Positions 42,022 through 52,271 of a stretch of 54,280 nucleotides of DNA are shown here, in pieces. Source of the stretch: Halobacteriales archaeon SW_5_70_135 (GTDB lineage Archaea > Halobacteriota > Halobacteria > Halobacteriales > SW-7-71-33); contig PXSK01000035.1 of the NCBI GenBank assembly GCA_003022865.1, positions 1 to 54,280 of the forward strand, given 5' to 3'. Both the position numbers and the translations under genes were made by a program. A model generated the notes under the pieces. The model did not search any database. It saw only the letters and a program-made list of their open reading frames with translations, and was not told the origin of the DNA. Every line of letters begins with the position of its first letter. Position 1 is the first letter of the stretch.

Positions 42022-43074
42022 CTACAGTTCGTCCGTCTCCGTGCGCAGCAGCTCGAAGCAGGTGCCGTTGTCGACCTCGTCCGCGCGCTCGTAGGCGACG
42101 TGGGCGGCGGCGACGTCCTGGATGGCGAGACCGGTGGAGTCGAAGACCGTGACGCCGTCCTTGTCGGTGCGACCCGCCAGGCGCCCGGCGACGACGTCGC
42201 CGAGTTCGCCGTGGAGGTCGCCGTCGTCGAGCACGCCCGCCGACCAGGGGACGTTGATCTCACCGGAGTGGGTGCACTGCTCGTAGTCGTCGATGACGAC
42301 CGTCGCGGCGAGCAGCAGGTCGTCCGCCAGCTCGTGTTTCCCCTCGGCGTCGGCGCCGATCGCGTTGATATGCGTGTGCTCGCCGACGTCGGCCAGCTCG
42401 ACGACCGGGTCCCGTACCGGTGTCACCGTCGAGAGCACGTCACACGAGGCCGCCTCCGCGACCGAGCCGCCGCGGATGTCGAATCGCTCCTCGAAGGTCC
42501 CGACGAACGACGCCACCTTCTCGGGGTTGTGGTCGACGACGACGACCTCCTCGATCGGCCGGACCTCGGCGATCGCCCGCAGCTGCGTGTACGACTGCAC
42601 CCCGGTGCCGACGATCCCCATCGAGGTGGCGTCCTCCACGGCGAGGTGGTCCGTGGCGACGGCCGCCGCGGCGCCAGTGCGCTTGCGGGTGAGAACGGTG
42701 CCGTCCATGATCGCCAGCGGGAAGGCGGTCTCGGGGTCGGAGTAGACGACCGTGCCGAGAACGGTCGGCAGGTCGTGGTCGGCGGAGTTGTCCGGGTGGA
42801 CGTTCACCCACTTGACCGCGGCGGCGTCCCACGTCTCGGCAGTGTCGGAGTCGCTCGACCCCGACCGGCCCGAGAGCGCGCTCTCTCGGACGTCGAGGTA
42901 GGCGGGCATCGACCGGAAGTCCCCGTTGTACGCCGGCAGGTCGATGTAGGACTTCGCGGGCATGACCGTCCGTCCCTCGGCGTAGGCACGGAAGGCGTCC
43001 TCGACGGCTCTGATGACGTCGGGGAGTCGTGCGTTCTCGTCGACGTCGTCCCCGTTCAGAAGCAGCGTGTGCAT
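42022..43074 (-). CDS. Ornithine cyclodeaminase / alanine dehydrogenase family protein
   Basis: A 350-aa NAD(P)-dependent enzyme of the OCD/mu-crystallin family, which contains archaeal alanine dehydrogenase and ornithine cyclodeaminase. Substrate-site motifs VMPAKSYIDLPAYNGDFRSM and VKWVNVHPDNSADHDLPTVL, MDGTVLTRKRTGAAAAVATD (catalytic Lys/Arg), the Rossmann loop SMGIVGTGVQSYTQLRAIAE and INAIGADAEGKHELADDLL are all present. A Ser/Asp-rich stretch (SGRSGSSDSDTAE, about 68-80) is an insertion. Substrate cannot be fixed from sequence; alanine dehydrogenase is the most frequent role in haloarchaea. Confidence 0.9.
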   Translation of the reverse strand: MHTLLLNGDDVDENARLPDVIRAVEDAFRAYAEGRTVMPAKSYIDLPAYNGDFRSMPAYLDVRESALSGRSGSSDSDTAETWDAAAVKWVNVHPDNSADHDLPTVLGTVVYSDPETAFPLAIMDGTVLTRKRTGAAAAVATDHLAVEDATSMGIVGTGVQSYTQLRAIAEVRPIEEVVVVDHNPEKVASFVGTFEERFDIRGGSVAEAASCDVLSTVTPVRDPVVELADVGEHTHINAIGADAEGKHELADDLLLAATVVIDDYEQCTHSGEINVPWSAGVLDDGDLHGELGDVVAGRLAGRTDKDGVTVFDSTGLAIQDVAAAHVAYERADEVDNGTCFELLRTETDEL

Positions 43075-43205
43075 GGGTCATCGGACGGCCGGACGGCACT
43101 TAGAACGCTCGGAGTGGGTGATCGACACCTCGACCTGGTCGGTTGAGAGGCGGTGCGTCGGACGGACCGTGACGTGGCGTAGAGGGGCTGTGACCTACGG
43201 GGAGA

Positions 43206-44891
<1,686 letters not shown>

Positions 44892-44915
44892 GACGTACAA
44901 CGATTGAATGCTATT

Positions 44916-44936
44916 CTACATAAAGATACCGAATCG
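44916..44936 (-). promoter_or_regulatory. Thermosome gene promoter
   Basis: On the minus strand CGATTCGGTATC is followed by CTTTATGTAG (44916-44925), 25-34 bases upstream of the ATG. The CGA-rich element just before a TTTAT-type TATA box resembles heat-responsive chaperonin promoters described in Haloferax; regulation here is inferred. Confidence 0.55.
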
Positions 44937-45011
44937 ACCGGTGAACTGCCGTGTTCGCCGGCGCTCGTAGGTTGCGGACGGTTGACACGGTCGGGATTTA
45001 AGTACGTCGGT

Positions 45012-46529
45012 TCAGTCGAGCCAGTCGACGAAGCTCCCCTCGACGAGGGTGCGCTGCTGACGGTCGACGTAGTCGCAGTGTGCCCCGTGGACCGCCTCCT
45101 CCAGCGAGGCGCCGTCGGCGACGCGCTCGCGGGCGCGCTCGACGGTCCAGCGTGCCGGCGTGACCCCTCGCTCGACGCGGCGACGGAGCGGTTCGAGGTA
45201 GGCCGCGGCGGTGCCGCGGTCGATCCGGTGGATTTCGAGGCCGTCGTAGGCGTGTTCGAAGAGGTCGGCGTAGACGCGGGCGGCGTCGCTCGTCCGCTCG
45301 CCGTCGCTGTCGATGTACTCCATCTCGGCGCGCAGCCCGTCGCGGGTGGCCGCGTAGAAGTTCTCGCGGGCCTGTTCCCAGCCGAGGTCGTACAGCGGGT
45401 GTGCTCGCCGCGGCAGGCTTGCCATCAGCCCCGCGAACAGCGCGAGCACGCCGATACAGTCCCGGGCGGTCGGCTGTGCCGGCACCGGACGGAACTCGAT
45501 GCGGGCGTTGGCGTCCTTCTCGGTGGGCGCCTCGAAGACCGGCCGAACCCACCGCCAGTAGGAGCCGTGTTTGTGCCGGAGATGCCGCCACCGGTCGTCG
45601 AAGCGGCCCTCCGTCTCGACGGTCATCGGCACGATCGTGCGGTCGGCGGCGATGTGTTCGACGGCCTCCGTGCAGGTCTCCACGTCGCGGGGGAAACAGA
45701 CCTTCTGTGCGTCCTCGGCGTTGAGCGCCGACTCGAAGACGCCGATCCGGTTCTCCATGTGACTGTCCTCGATGACCGCCTCCGCCGGGACGTCGTCGTA
45801 CAGGTCCGGCGGGAAGAACGGGGAGTTGGCCGTCAGTGCGGTGACGGGCGCGGCGATCCGCAGCGCATAGCGGAACTGCTCGGGCAGGTCCTCGGCGTTT
45901 GCCACCTGGAAGTGTGGCTGAATGGAGCAGATGAGACTCTCCGGAATGACGGTGTCGAACTGGCGGCTGACGTGGGGGGCGTCCAGCTCCATCCGGGGCT
46001 CGTAGCCCGCCCGCCCGGCGTTCGACATCGCGTGGTAGCGCACGGCGTCGCTCATGTTCGCCGCGACCCGGATGCCGTCGACCGTCGCCGTGTCCGGGAG
46101 GTACTCCGACATCGTCTCGCCGGCGGGCGACGGCACCGTGAGTCCGGCGCTGACCAGCCGGTAGCCCTCCCGTCGCATCGGTCGCTCGGCGGCGGTGATA
46201 CGCGCCTGCAGTTCCGCCTCCTGGGCCGCTAAGCCGTGGCGGTTCAGCGACTGCGGGCTGGTGTGGGTCTCCGCCTGGTGGAGGCCGAGCTCCCGCGTGA
46301 AGCCGACGTACCGCAGCAGGTCACGCGGAATGCGGACCAGCTCGTCGGTCGTGTCGTCGACGCCGAACAGCTCGTGCTCCATCCCGACTATCGCCTGCGG
46401 GTTGTTGAACGTGCCCGCCTCGACCGCCTCCGTCACCGCCTCTACTTCCTTCCGGACGGCCGCCTCGAACGTCTCAGGGTCCGTCGACAGCGCCTCTTGC
46501 ACCTGTCGGGCCAGGTCCGGCGTCGCCAT
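45012..46529 (-). CDS. Glutamate-cysteine ligase family (GCS2-like) protein
   Basis: A 505-aa protein with features of carboxylate-amine/glutamate-cysteine ligase 2 enzymes: QAIVGMEHELFGVDDTTDEL (active-site Glu region), GLHQAETHTSPQSLNRHGLA, GYEPRMELDAPHVSRQFDTV, ICSIQPHFQVANAEDLPEQF, TALTANSPFFPPDLYDD and ARIEFRPVPAQPTARDCIGV. Haloarchaea make gamma-glutamylcysteine as main thiol, but the characterised GshA is shorter (about 360 aa), so this longer paralogue may use another substrate. ATG at 46527-46529 is chosen. Two imperfect direct repeats lie upstream (46601-46633 and 46669-46700). Confidence 0.65.
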   Translation of the reverse strand: MATPDLARQVQEALSTDPETFEAAVRKEVEAVTEAVEAGTFNNPQAIVGMEHELFGVDDTTDELVRIPRDLLRYVGFTRELGLHQAETHTSPQSLNRHGLAAQEAELQARITAAERPMRREGYRLVSAGLTVPSPAGETMSEYLPDTATVDGIRVAANMSDAVRYHAMSNAGRAGYEPRMELDAPHVSRQFDTVIPESLICSIQPHFQVANAEDLPEQFRYALRIAAPVTALTANSPFFPPDLYDDVPAEAVIEDSHMENRIGVFESALNAEDAQKVCFPRDVETCTEAVEHIAADRTIVPMTVETEGRFDDRWRHLRHKHGSYWRWVRPVFEAPTEKDANARIEFRPVPAQPTARDCIGVLALFAGLMASLPRRAHPLYDLGWEQARENFYAATRDGLRAEMEYIDSDGERTSDAARVYADLFEHAYDGLEIHRIDRGTAAAYLEPLRRRVERGVTPARWTVERARERVADGASLEEAVHGAHCDYVDRQQRTLVEGSFVDWLD

Positions 46530-46600
46530 GCGTGTGACTTCTCCCCACCCTCTTGTCAAACCTCGGGTCAGTGATTTCGGCGTCCCGAGAGTCCGACGCC

Positions 46601-46700
46601 GCGCCCGGGAGGAACGACACCCCCCACGACGACTCTGGCCGAGCGGTACGTCCCCGGCCTGCCCCTCGCGCCCAGGAGGGACGACACCCCCGCGACGACC
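46601..46700. repeat. Imperfect direct repeat upstream of the GCS2-like gene
   Basis: Two copies, 46601-46633 and 46669-46700, share GCGCCC-GGAGG-ACGACACCCCC and CGACGAC with a few differences and a 68-base period. They fall 72-171 bases before the GCS2-like start and downstream of nothing else, in a 264-base gap that otherwise holds no gene I recognise. Confidence 0.55.
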
Positions 46701-46793
46701 GGTCACGGCCCGGCGTCGCGCCGGCCGTCGGCGCGGTCGCCGTCACCGAGGCGCTGTCCGTCGACCCGCCGACAGCGCCGTGACGTGGGCGAG

Positions 46794-47342
46794 TCAGCCG
46801 ACGAACCGGTGGTACTCCATCCCCTGTCGCTTGAGCTCATTGTGCTTGTTCTCCAAGAAGGAGTAGACCGTCCCGTGGGGTGCGCCGTCGAGCAGCATCT
46901 CGGCGGCCTCCCGGACGGCCTTCACCTGCTGTGGGGTGCCGATGGCGCCGAGAGTGGTCCCGTAGATCACGACCGCCGCCCCGGTCAGTTCGGCCATCAG
47001 CTCCCGCGTGCGGCCGTCCTCGCCGATGAGTCGACCCTTCTGTCGCCGGAGGTCGTTGCCGTTGCGGCTGGCGGCCTCGACGTCGACGACGTCGAGCATC
47101 ATCATCTCGTCGTCGAGCAGCCCCAGCGCCTGTTCCGGGCTGAAGCCGCGGCCGATCGCCCGCACGATGTCCGGTCCCTTCAGTGCCGTCACCGGGTCGC
47201 CGGTGGTCTCGATCCCTACCGAGCCGTTCTCCGAGTCGATGTCCAGCCGCACCCCGGCGGCGTCCTCGATCTCCCGCATCGTCTCGCCCCCCTCGCCGAC
47301 GAGCACACCGACGCGGTCCTGCGGGATCTTCACGTGTTGCAT
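46794..47342 (-). CDS. KH-domain RNA-binding protein (archaeal Pno1/Dim2-like)
   Basis: A 182-aa protein with two KH domains: IPQDRVGVLVGEGGETMREI (GxxG as GEGG) in the first and RQKGRLIGEDGRTRELMAEL (GEDG) in the second, joined by VRAIGRGFSPEQALGLLDDE, a segment diagnostic of the Pno1/Dim2/Krr1 group involved in small ribosomal subunit maturation. In many archaea it follows RIO1 and aIF1A; here the same strand order aIF1A, RIO1, (AzlCD, TrpS), KH is kept with extra genes between. Confidence 0.92.
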   Translation of the reverse strand: MQHVKIPQDRVGVLVGEGGETMREIEDAAGVRLDIDSENGSVGIETTGDPVTALKGPDIVRAIGRGFSPEQALGLLDDEMMMLDVVDVEAASRNGNDLRRQKGRLIGEDGRTRELMAELTGAAVVIYGTTLGAIGTPQQVKAVREAAEMLLDGAPHGTVYSFLENKHNELKRQGMEYHRFVG

Positions 47343-47480
47343 ACCGCGAGTACGGCGCTTTCGCTGTTAAGCGTTCTGACCCCGCCCCCCGTCGGGACTC
47401 CCCCGACCGTGACACGGCACAGAATGGGACGGGACTGCGTCGTACGCCTCCGCCGAACGACGGCACGGAGACGGTGACGC

Positions 47481-48692
47481 TCACGCCAGCGAGCGGTCGG
47501 GGACCGCGGCCCGGTCGAGCGCCCGCCGGCGCCGCTCGTCGCCGAGACGGTAGCGGTCGAGTTCGGCCGCGAGCGCCGCCTCGGCCGGCCGGCGGCGCTG
47601 GTGCTCCGCGAGGAACTCCCCGATCCGGGTCGCCGCGACCGTCTTCAGTTCGCCGCTGAGCAGGTCGCCGGCGCGGTAATCGGCCGCCAGCCGCCGCAGA
47701 CGGTCGTCCTCGGGCTCCAGGAAGTACCGCAGACACTGGAAGGCGACGTCGACTCGCGGGTCGCCCCCGTGTCGCCGGTGCTCGGCGACGCTCGCCCGCC
47801 CGCCGGAGTGGGCGTGCTCGCGGACGAGTCGCTCCACCGTCTCGGGGTCGGCGTCCAGCCGGACCGTCGGCGCGTCGTCGGAGCTGCTCATCTTCCCCGG
47901 CCCGTCGAGCCCGGGGAGGTGTCCGCCGAGCAGCGCGGCGGGCTTCTCGACGGGGAGTCGCTCGCCGGCGGCGAGGTCGCGACAGACGCGGACGTGCGGG
48001 TCCTGGTCGGCCGCGACCGGCACGAGCGTCGGGTGTGCGCCCTCGACCAGCTGCGGCAGCAGCAGATGGGCGGCCTGCACGGCGGGGTAGAACGCGGTGC
48101 CGACGTTGTCCGGCTCGCCGTAGGTCGCGGCGACGGTCGCCGGCGTCAGCCCCTCGGCGAGTCGCACGGCCAGCGGGTACACCAGGTCGGCGTCGGCGGT
48201 GTCTATCACGACGTGCGTGCGCTCGGGGTCGAACCCCACCGCCAGCACGTCCCGGAGGTTCTCCCGGGTCGCGGCGTCGATCTCCTCCAGCGTAGCTTTC
48301 CCGGCGAGATACTTCTCGTCGTCGGAGACGGGCACGTAGACGTGCGCGCCGGTCGCCCGCTGGAGTCGCCGCGCCAGGTAGAACGGGAGAACGTGACCCA
48401 GATGCATCGGTCCGGACGGGCCGACGCCGGTGACGACCGAGTGCGTGCGGTCGGCGGCGTCGAGGTAGCGGTCGAGGTCGCGCCCGGCGAAGAACACTCG
48501 CCGGCGCAGCGCTGGATAGTCCGGCAGGCGGCGCACCTGCTCGTCGGTGAGCGGCTCGGCGCCGAACTCCCGGACCAGGCGCTCGCGGTCGACGCCGTCG
48601 CCGGGCGGGGCGGCGACGAGGTCGTCCTCCGCGTCGAGTCGGTCGTCGTCGGTGCTGTGCTCCTGCGTGTCGCCGTGGTGGTCGTCGGTCAT
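47481..48692 (-). CDS. trpS: Tryptophanyl-tRNA synthetase
   Basis: A 403-aa class I enzyme. Archaeal TrpRS features: SVVTGVGPSGPMHLGHVLPF (HIGH equivalent), VPVSDDEKYLAGKATLEEID, PVAADQDPHVRVCRDLA, and GKMSSSDDAPTVRL (KMSKS). An acidic, disordered N-terminus of about 35 residues precedes REFGAEPLTDEQVRRLPDYP. Haloarchaea commonly encode two TrpRS proteins; this is of the shorter type. I use ATG 48690-48692 because the longer open frame upstream has no family content. It is separated from the KH gene by 138 bases. Confidence 0.9.
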   Translation of the reverse strand: MTDDHHGDTQEHSTDDDRLDAEDDLVAAPPGDGVDRERLVREFGAEPLTDEQVRRLPDYPALRRRVFFAGRDLDRYLDAADRTHSVVTGVGPSGPMHLGHVLPFYLARRLQRATGAHVYVPVSDDEKYLAGKATLEEIDAATRENLRDVLAVGFDPERTHVVIDTADADLVYPLAVRLAEGLTPATVAATYGEPDNVGTAFYPAVQAAHLLLPQLVEGAHPTLVPVAADQDPHVRVCRDLAAGERLPVEKPAALLGGHLPGLDGPGKMSSSDDAPTVRLDADPETVERLVREHAHSGGRASVAEHRRHGGDPRVDVAFQCLRYFLEPEDDRLRRLAADYRAGDLLSGELKTVAATRIGEFLAEHQRRRPAEAALAAELDRYRLGDERRRRALDRAAVPDRSLA

Positions 48693-48906
48693 TGTGGTGT
48701 CGGGGTCGCGGCTGGCGGGCGGTGCGGCGGAGAACGGAGTGAGCGCCCGGCCCGCACCCCCCGTCAGCCGGCGAGTGCGGTCCCGACACTGTCCGCTCCC
48801 GAGTGAAGCGTGCGCCACGGCCATGACCACGACCGCACGGGAGCGGACGGCATCATCCGTACTCGTGGCCCGACGCACAAGACCGTTGTCCCGGCGTGAG
48901 ACCGCC

Positions 48907-49254
48907 TCACACGAGCGCGACCGCCTGCAGCGTCCACAGGGTCGCCATCCCGACGGCGATCGTCGCGAGGACGCTCTCGGTGCGCCAGGCGACGACGGCG
49001 GCGACGGCGGCGGCGACGACCTTCGCGGGCTCGAACGCCAGTCCCGCGGGGTCGAGCGACAGCGCGACCACCGCGGGGACGACCAGCGCCGACAACACCG
49101 CCGCGGGGACGAACCGCAACACGCCGCCGACCGCCGGCGGCACCGACTCGACTCGGCCGACGAGCAGGACGAACGAGAGCCGCAGCGCCAGCGTGCCGAC
49201 GCCGGCGGCGACGATCACGAGCCAGACCGTCGTCGGGTCGTGTCCGGTCGTCAC
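48907..49254 (-). CDS. azlD: AzlD-family branched-chain amino acid transport subunit
   Basis: A 115-aa membrane protein with about four hydrophobic helices (VWLVIVAAGVGTLALRLSFV; VLRFVPAAVLSALVVPAVVA; VVAAAVAAVVAWRTESVLAT; IAVGMATLWTLQAVALV), typical for AzlD, the small partner of AzlC in exporting branched-chain amino acids. It overlaps azlC by four bases (ATGA). The following 214-base gap to trpS (48693-48906) shows nothing recognisable. Confidence 0.9.
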   Translation of the reverse strand: MTTGHDPTTVWLVIVAAGVGTLALRLSFVLLVGRVESVPPAVGGVLRFVPAAVLSALVVPAVVALSLDPAGLAFEPAKVVAAAVAAVVAWRTESVLATIAVGMATLWTLQAVALV

Positions 49255-50072
49255 CGCCGTTCACCCCCTCGCTCGCCGGCCGCGTCGTCCGTTTCTCGCT
49301 CGCGGCCGCCGTCGCCCATCGGCTCCCCGTCTCCGGTGACGGGGAACGCGCCCGTCCGCAGGTCGAGCGCGACGCCGACCGCCACGCCGACGGCGCCGGC
49401 GGTGACGATCCCCAGGTCGAACGGGAGGACGGCGGCGCCGACACCGACGACGCCGCTGACGGCGGCGACGGCGGCGGTGTGCCGGTCCTCGACCGCCGGC
49501 ACCAGCAGGGCGAGAAAGGTCAGCGGCACGGCGAACTCGAGCGACAGCCCGGCCGGGACGGCGGCGCCCGCCACGGCGCCGACGGCGGTGGCGACCTGCC
49601 AGGTGACCCACAGCGAGAGCGCACTGCCGAGGTAGTACCAGAGCCGGCTTCGCTCCCCGGGTGCGGTCTCGCGGAACTCCGCCAGCGAGACGGCGTATGC
49701 CTGGTCGGTCAGCACGTACGCGCTCACCCAGCGGGCGGGCGCCCCCAGCCGGCGGAGGTACGGCGCGATCGAGGCGCTGTACATGACGAAGCGGAGATTG
49801 ATAACCAGTGCCGTGGCGACGATCACCGCGACCGGCGCCGTGTCCCCGACCAGTTCGATGGCCGCCAGCTGTGACGCGCCGGCGAAGACGACGACGGACA
49901 TCGCCACCGCCTGCACCGGACTCATCCCCGCCTCGACGGCAGTGACGCCGGCGACCAGCCCGAACGGCACCACACCCAGCAGGATCGGCGCCGTCGTCCG
50001 CGCCCCGGCGGCGGCGTCGGTCAGCGCGGGCGACCGGTCGGCGCGACCGTCGGCCGTCGACCGTCCGCTCAC
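49251..50072 (-). CDS. azlC: AzlC-family branched-chain amino acid exporter
   Basis: A 273-aa permease. After a short charged N-terminus, GARTTAPILLGVVPFGLVAG begins the AzlC fold, continuing with SVVVFAGASQLAAIELVGDT, ALVINLRFVMYSASIAPYLR, VSAYVLTDQAYAVSLAEFRE and further helices; the C-terminal 35 residues are charged and probably disordered. Partner of AzlD. Its ATG overlaps the rio1 stop (ATGA), placing the exporter in the aIF1A/RIO1 transcription unit. Confidence 0.92.
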   Translation of the reverse strand: MSGRSTADGRADRSPALTDAAAGARTTAPILLGVVPFGLVAGVTAVEAGMSPVQAVAMSVVVFAGASQLAAIELVGDTAPVAVIVATALVINLRFVMYSASIAPYLRRLGAPARWVSAYVLTDQAYAVSLAEFRETAPGERSRLWYYLGSALSLWVTWQVATAVGAVAGAAVPAGLSLEFAVPLTFLALLVPAVEDRHTAAVAAVSGVVGVGAAVLPFDLGIVTAGAVGVAVGVALDLRTGAFPVTGDGEPMGDGGRERETDDAAGERGGERR

Positions 50073-51001
50073 GTCTCGCCCGCGCCAGGAGCGTCGTCCT
50101 CGGCGCCCTCCGTCGCGCCGCCGGCCTCCTCGCCGGTGACGTACGCGAGCATCGCTTCGGGGTCGACCTCATACCCCTCGCGGCCGAAGAAGGCGGTGAC
50201 GTTGCGACAGTCCCGTTCGAGGAACTCGCGGGCGTTCGGGTGGTGGACCGTCAGCGCCTGACCCAGGTCGAGGACGACCATCTCGCCGTCTTGGACGACG
50301 AGGTTGTACTCCGAGAGGTCGCCGTGGACGAGCCCCGCCTCGTACAGCCGTCGGGTGTTCTCCCGGACGACCTCGTACGCGGTCTCGGGGTTCTCGACGT
50401 CGACCTCGGCGAGTCGGCGGCCCCGCTCGCCGTCGGCGCCGATGTACTCCATCACCAGCGCGTTGCGCTCGACGGCGACCGGTGCCGGCACGCGGACGCC
50501 GCCCTCGCCGGCGCGGGCGAGGTTGGCGTACTCCTTGCGGGTCCACGCGAGGACGACGTCTTTCTTGTCGCCGCCGATCCCCTCGAAGCGCGGGTCGCCC
50601 TCGAGATAGTCCCGCATGTCCCGGAAGTCGGAGGCGGAGATGCGGTACATCTTCACGGCGACCTCCGGCTCGGCTTCGGCGGGGAGGCCGAGCACGTCCC
50701 GGGCGAGCGAGCCGCCGAGAGCGGTGTAGACGTTCGCCTCCTTGCCCGTCGAGACGGGGCCGCCGAAGGCCTCGATGGCGCCGTCCTGCACCAGCTTGTA
50801 GAGGGCACCGTAGGTGGCCTCGTCGAACACCGACTCCTCCAGCTTGAGACGCTCGCTGTCTTGGATCCGCATCCGGAACTCGTCGAACGCCCGGTCCTGT
50901 CGGCGGGCGATCCGCGTCGCCTCGGTGTCGTCGACATCGATCGACTCGAACTCGTCGCCGGGGGTGCCGGCCCGGTCGGTCTCGACCAGGTCGTCGGTCA
51001 T
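50069..51001 (-). CDS. rio1: RIO1-type atypical serine kinase
   Basis: A 310-aa kinase/ATPase acting in 30S subunit maturation. N-terminal EFRMRIQDSERLKLEESVFD, VQDGAIEAFGGPVSTGKEAN (ATP loop with STGKEANVY), VAVKMYRISASDFRDMRDYL (lysine), the catalytic loop VHGDLSEYNLVVQDGEMVVL and LDLGQALTVHHPNAREFL, in which the metal-binding Asp is present. The tail is Gly/Glu/Ala-rich. Between aIF1A and rio1 lies a 150-base gap with a (GAGAGT)n-like tract. Confidence 0.94.
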   Translation of the reverse strand: MTDDLVETDRAGTPGDEFESIDVDDTEATRIARRQDRAFDEFRMRIQDSERLKLEESVFDEATYGALYKLVQDGAIEAFGGPVSTGKEANVYTALGGSLARDVLGLPAEAEPEVAVKMYRISASDFRDMRDYLEGDPRFEGIGGDKKDVVLAWTRKEYANLARAGEGGVRVPAPVAVERNALVMEYIGADGERGRRLAEVDVENPETAYEVVRENTRRLYEAGLVHGDLSEYNLVVQDGEMVVLDLGQALTVHHPNAREFLERDCRNVTAFFGREGYEVDPEAMLAYVTGEEAGGATEGAEDDAPGAGET

Positions 51002-51080
51002 GCGTACCGGGGCGTCGAGCGGCGGAGTCGCGGTCGTGCGTTCACGCGGCCGTCCGGGGCGAAGGGCGAACGGGGTCGGG

Positions 51081-51112
51081 AGCGAGAGTGAGAGTGAGAG
51101 TGAGAGCAGGAG
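51081..51112. repeat. GAGAGT simple-sequence tract
   Basis: Bases 51081-51112 consist of AGCGAGAGTGAGAGTGAGAG and two further partial units, a purine-rich microsatellite between aif1A and rio1. The pyrimidine tract at 35799-35869 is, on the other strand, of the same GAGAGTGAGAG type. Confidence 0.7.
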
Positions 51113-51151
51113 GGTACGAGGACTGTCACGGTCGCGGTCATTCGGGGACGG

Positions 51152-51448
51152 TCATCCGATGTAGCCCTCCTCGCGGAGGGTGTCGGCCTCGGCCTTCTCG
51201 TAGCGCCAGGTAATGTCGGCCTTCTCGTCCTGCCAGTCCCACGGGTCGGCGAGGACGACGTCGTCCTCGCGGATCCAGACGCGTTTCTGCATCTTGCCGG
51301 GGATGCGGGCCGTGCGCTCGACGCTGTCGGCACACCGCACCCGGACGCGGTTCGCCCCGAGCATCTGTGTCACCTCGGCGAACACCTCGCCGTCGTCGGG
51401 CATCCGTACCTCGCTGAGGTCCGCTGCCCCGTCCTCTTGCTCGCTCAC
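51152..51448 (-). CDS. eif1A: Translation initiation factor aIF1A
   Basis: A 98-aa OB-fold initiation factor that binds the A site of the small subunit. [60 protein letters not shown] and [18 protein letters not shown] are the full-length family blocks. I start at GTG 51446-51448 ([14 protein letters not shown]); the open frame upstream is a shadow. GTTTAAAC at 51472-51479, 24-31 bases before the GTG, is a clear leaderless promoter. Confidence 0.95.
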   Translation of the reverse strand: MSEQEDGAADLSEVRMPDDGEVFAEVTQMLGANRVRVRCADSVERTARIPGKMQKRVWIREDDVVLADPWDWQDEKADITWRYEKAEADTLREEGYIG

Positions 51449-51471
51449 GCGCGTCGTTAACGGTGCGGTCC

Positions 51472-51479
51472 GTTTAAAC
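51472..51479 (-). promoter_or_regulatory. Leaderless promoter of the aIF1A operon
   Basis: GTTTAAAC, 24-31 bases upstream of the GTG start at 51448, is the only AT-rich element in the region and fits the haloarchaeal TATA spacing for a transcript beginning at the start codon. Confidence 0.6.
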
Positions 51480-51571
51480 CCGCCGACGCGCGTTCGCCGC
51501 GAGACCGTCGGACGACGCCCTCGTCCCCCGGTCGGAGACAGGTTTTTGTTGCCGCCGTTCCACGTGCGGAC

Positions 51572-51970
51572 GTGAACGGTCGTCGCAGTCAGTCGGACGA
51601 GCCGACCTTCGGCAGGCGACGCCGGCTGGTGCTTTTCGTCGGCGTCGCGCTGTTCCTGCTCGGCGGCGCCGCGGGGTCCGACGTCACGGCCGCCGTCGGC
51701 GCCGTGACCGCACTGAGTACCGTGCTCGTCTGGTCGTCCGTCGGCGGCGCGCTCGACCGGATCGCCCACGCCGTCCACGGGGCCCGACTCCGGATCGGCG
51801 CCCTGCGGAGCACGCTGGAGCGCGGCGCGACCGACGAGCCGGACCCGGTCGACCGTCTCCAGCAGCGGTACGCCGACGACGAGATCACGGAGGCGGAGTT
51901 CGAGCGCCGGATGGAGACGGTGCTCCGGACCGACGACGAGGAGGTCGCCGAGATGGTAGTCGAGGAGTAG
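51572..51970 (+). CDS. SHOCT-domain membrane protein
   Basis: A 132-aa protein with two membrane helices ([40 protein letters not shown]) and a C-terminal SHOCT motif ([20 protein letters not shown] then ERRMETVL), a short helical module common in haloarchaeal membrane proteins. The GTG at 51572 is used as start; GGTTTTTG 23-31 bases upstream is a possible TATA element. Function unknown. Confidence 0.85.
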   Translation: MNGRRSQSDEPTFGRRRRLVLFVGVALFLLGGAAGSDVTAAVGAVTALSTVLVWSSVGGALDRIAHAVHGARLRIGALRSTLERGATDEPDPVDRLQQRYADDEITEAEFERRMETVLRTDDEEVAEMVVEE

Positions 51971-52012
51971 TCCGACCCTGGCGGTTATGTCGGCGGCGCC
52001 CCCAGCGGGCGT

Positions 52013-52210
52013 ATGCTCCAGCGCATCGGTCTCGTGGGCGTGTTCGGACTGCTGGTCGTCGTCGCCGGGCTCGGTCTGGTCGCGTGGGAGAGTCCGGTCG
52101 TCGCGGCCGGGATCGCGACGATGGTACTCGGCCTCGGGATAGTCGTACAGTCGGTCGTCTCCCGGGCGCTCGCGCAGTTCGGGCTGGCCGGCGCCCCTCC
52201 CCAGGGGTGA
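52013..52210 (+). CDS. Small two-helix membrane protein (DUF7470-like)
   Basis: A 65-aa protein almost entirely of two hydrophobic segments ([40 protein letters not shown]) and a short tail ([10 protein letters not shown]). Size and pattern agree, from memory, with the haloarchaeal DUF7470 family. It starts 42 bases after the SHOCT gene and may share its transcript, though TTATGTCG at about 51985 could be its own TATA element. Confidence 0.75.
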   Translation: MLQRIGLVGVFGLLVVVAGLGLVAWESPVVAAGIATMVLGLGIVVQSVVSRALAQFGLAGAPPQG

Positions 52211-52271
52211 CGTCTCGCCGCGGCCGTGAGCGACGGTCGGCGACCGACGCCGCCACCGTCGCGTCGAGCCG

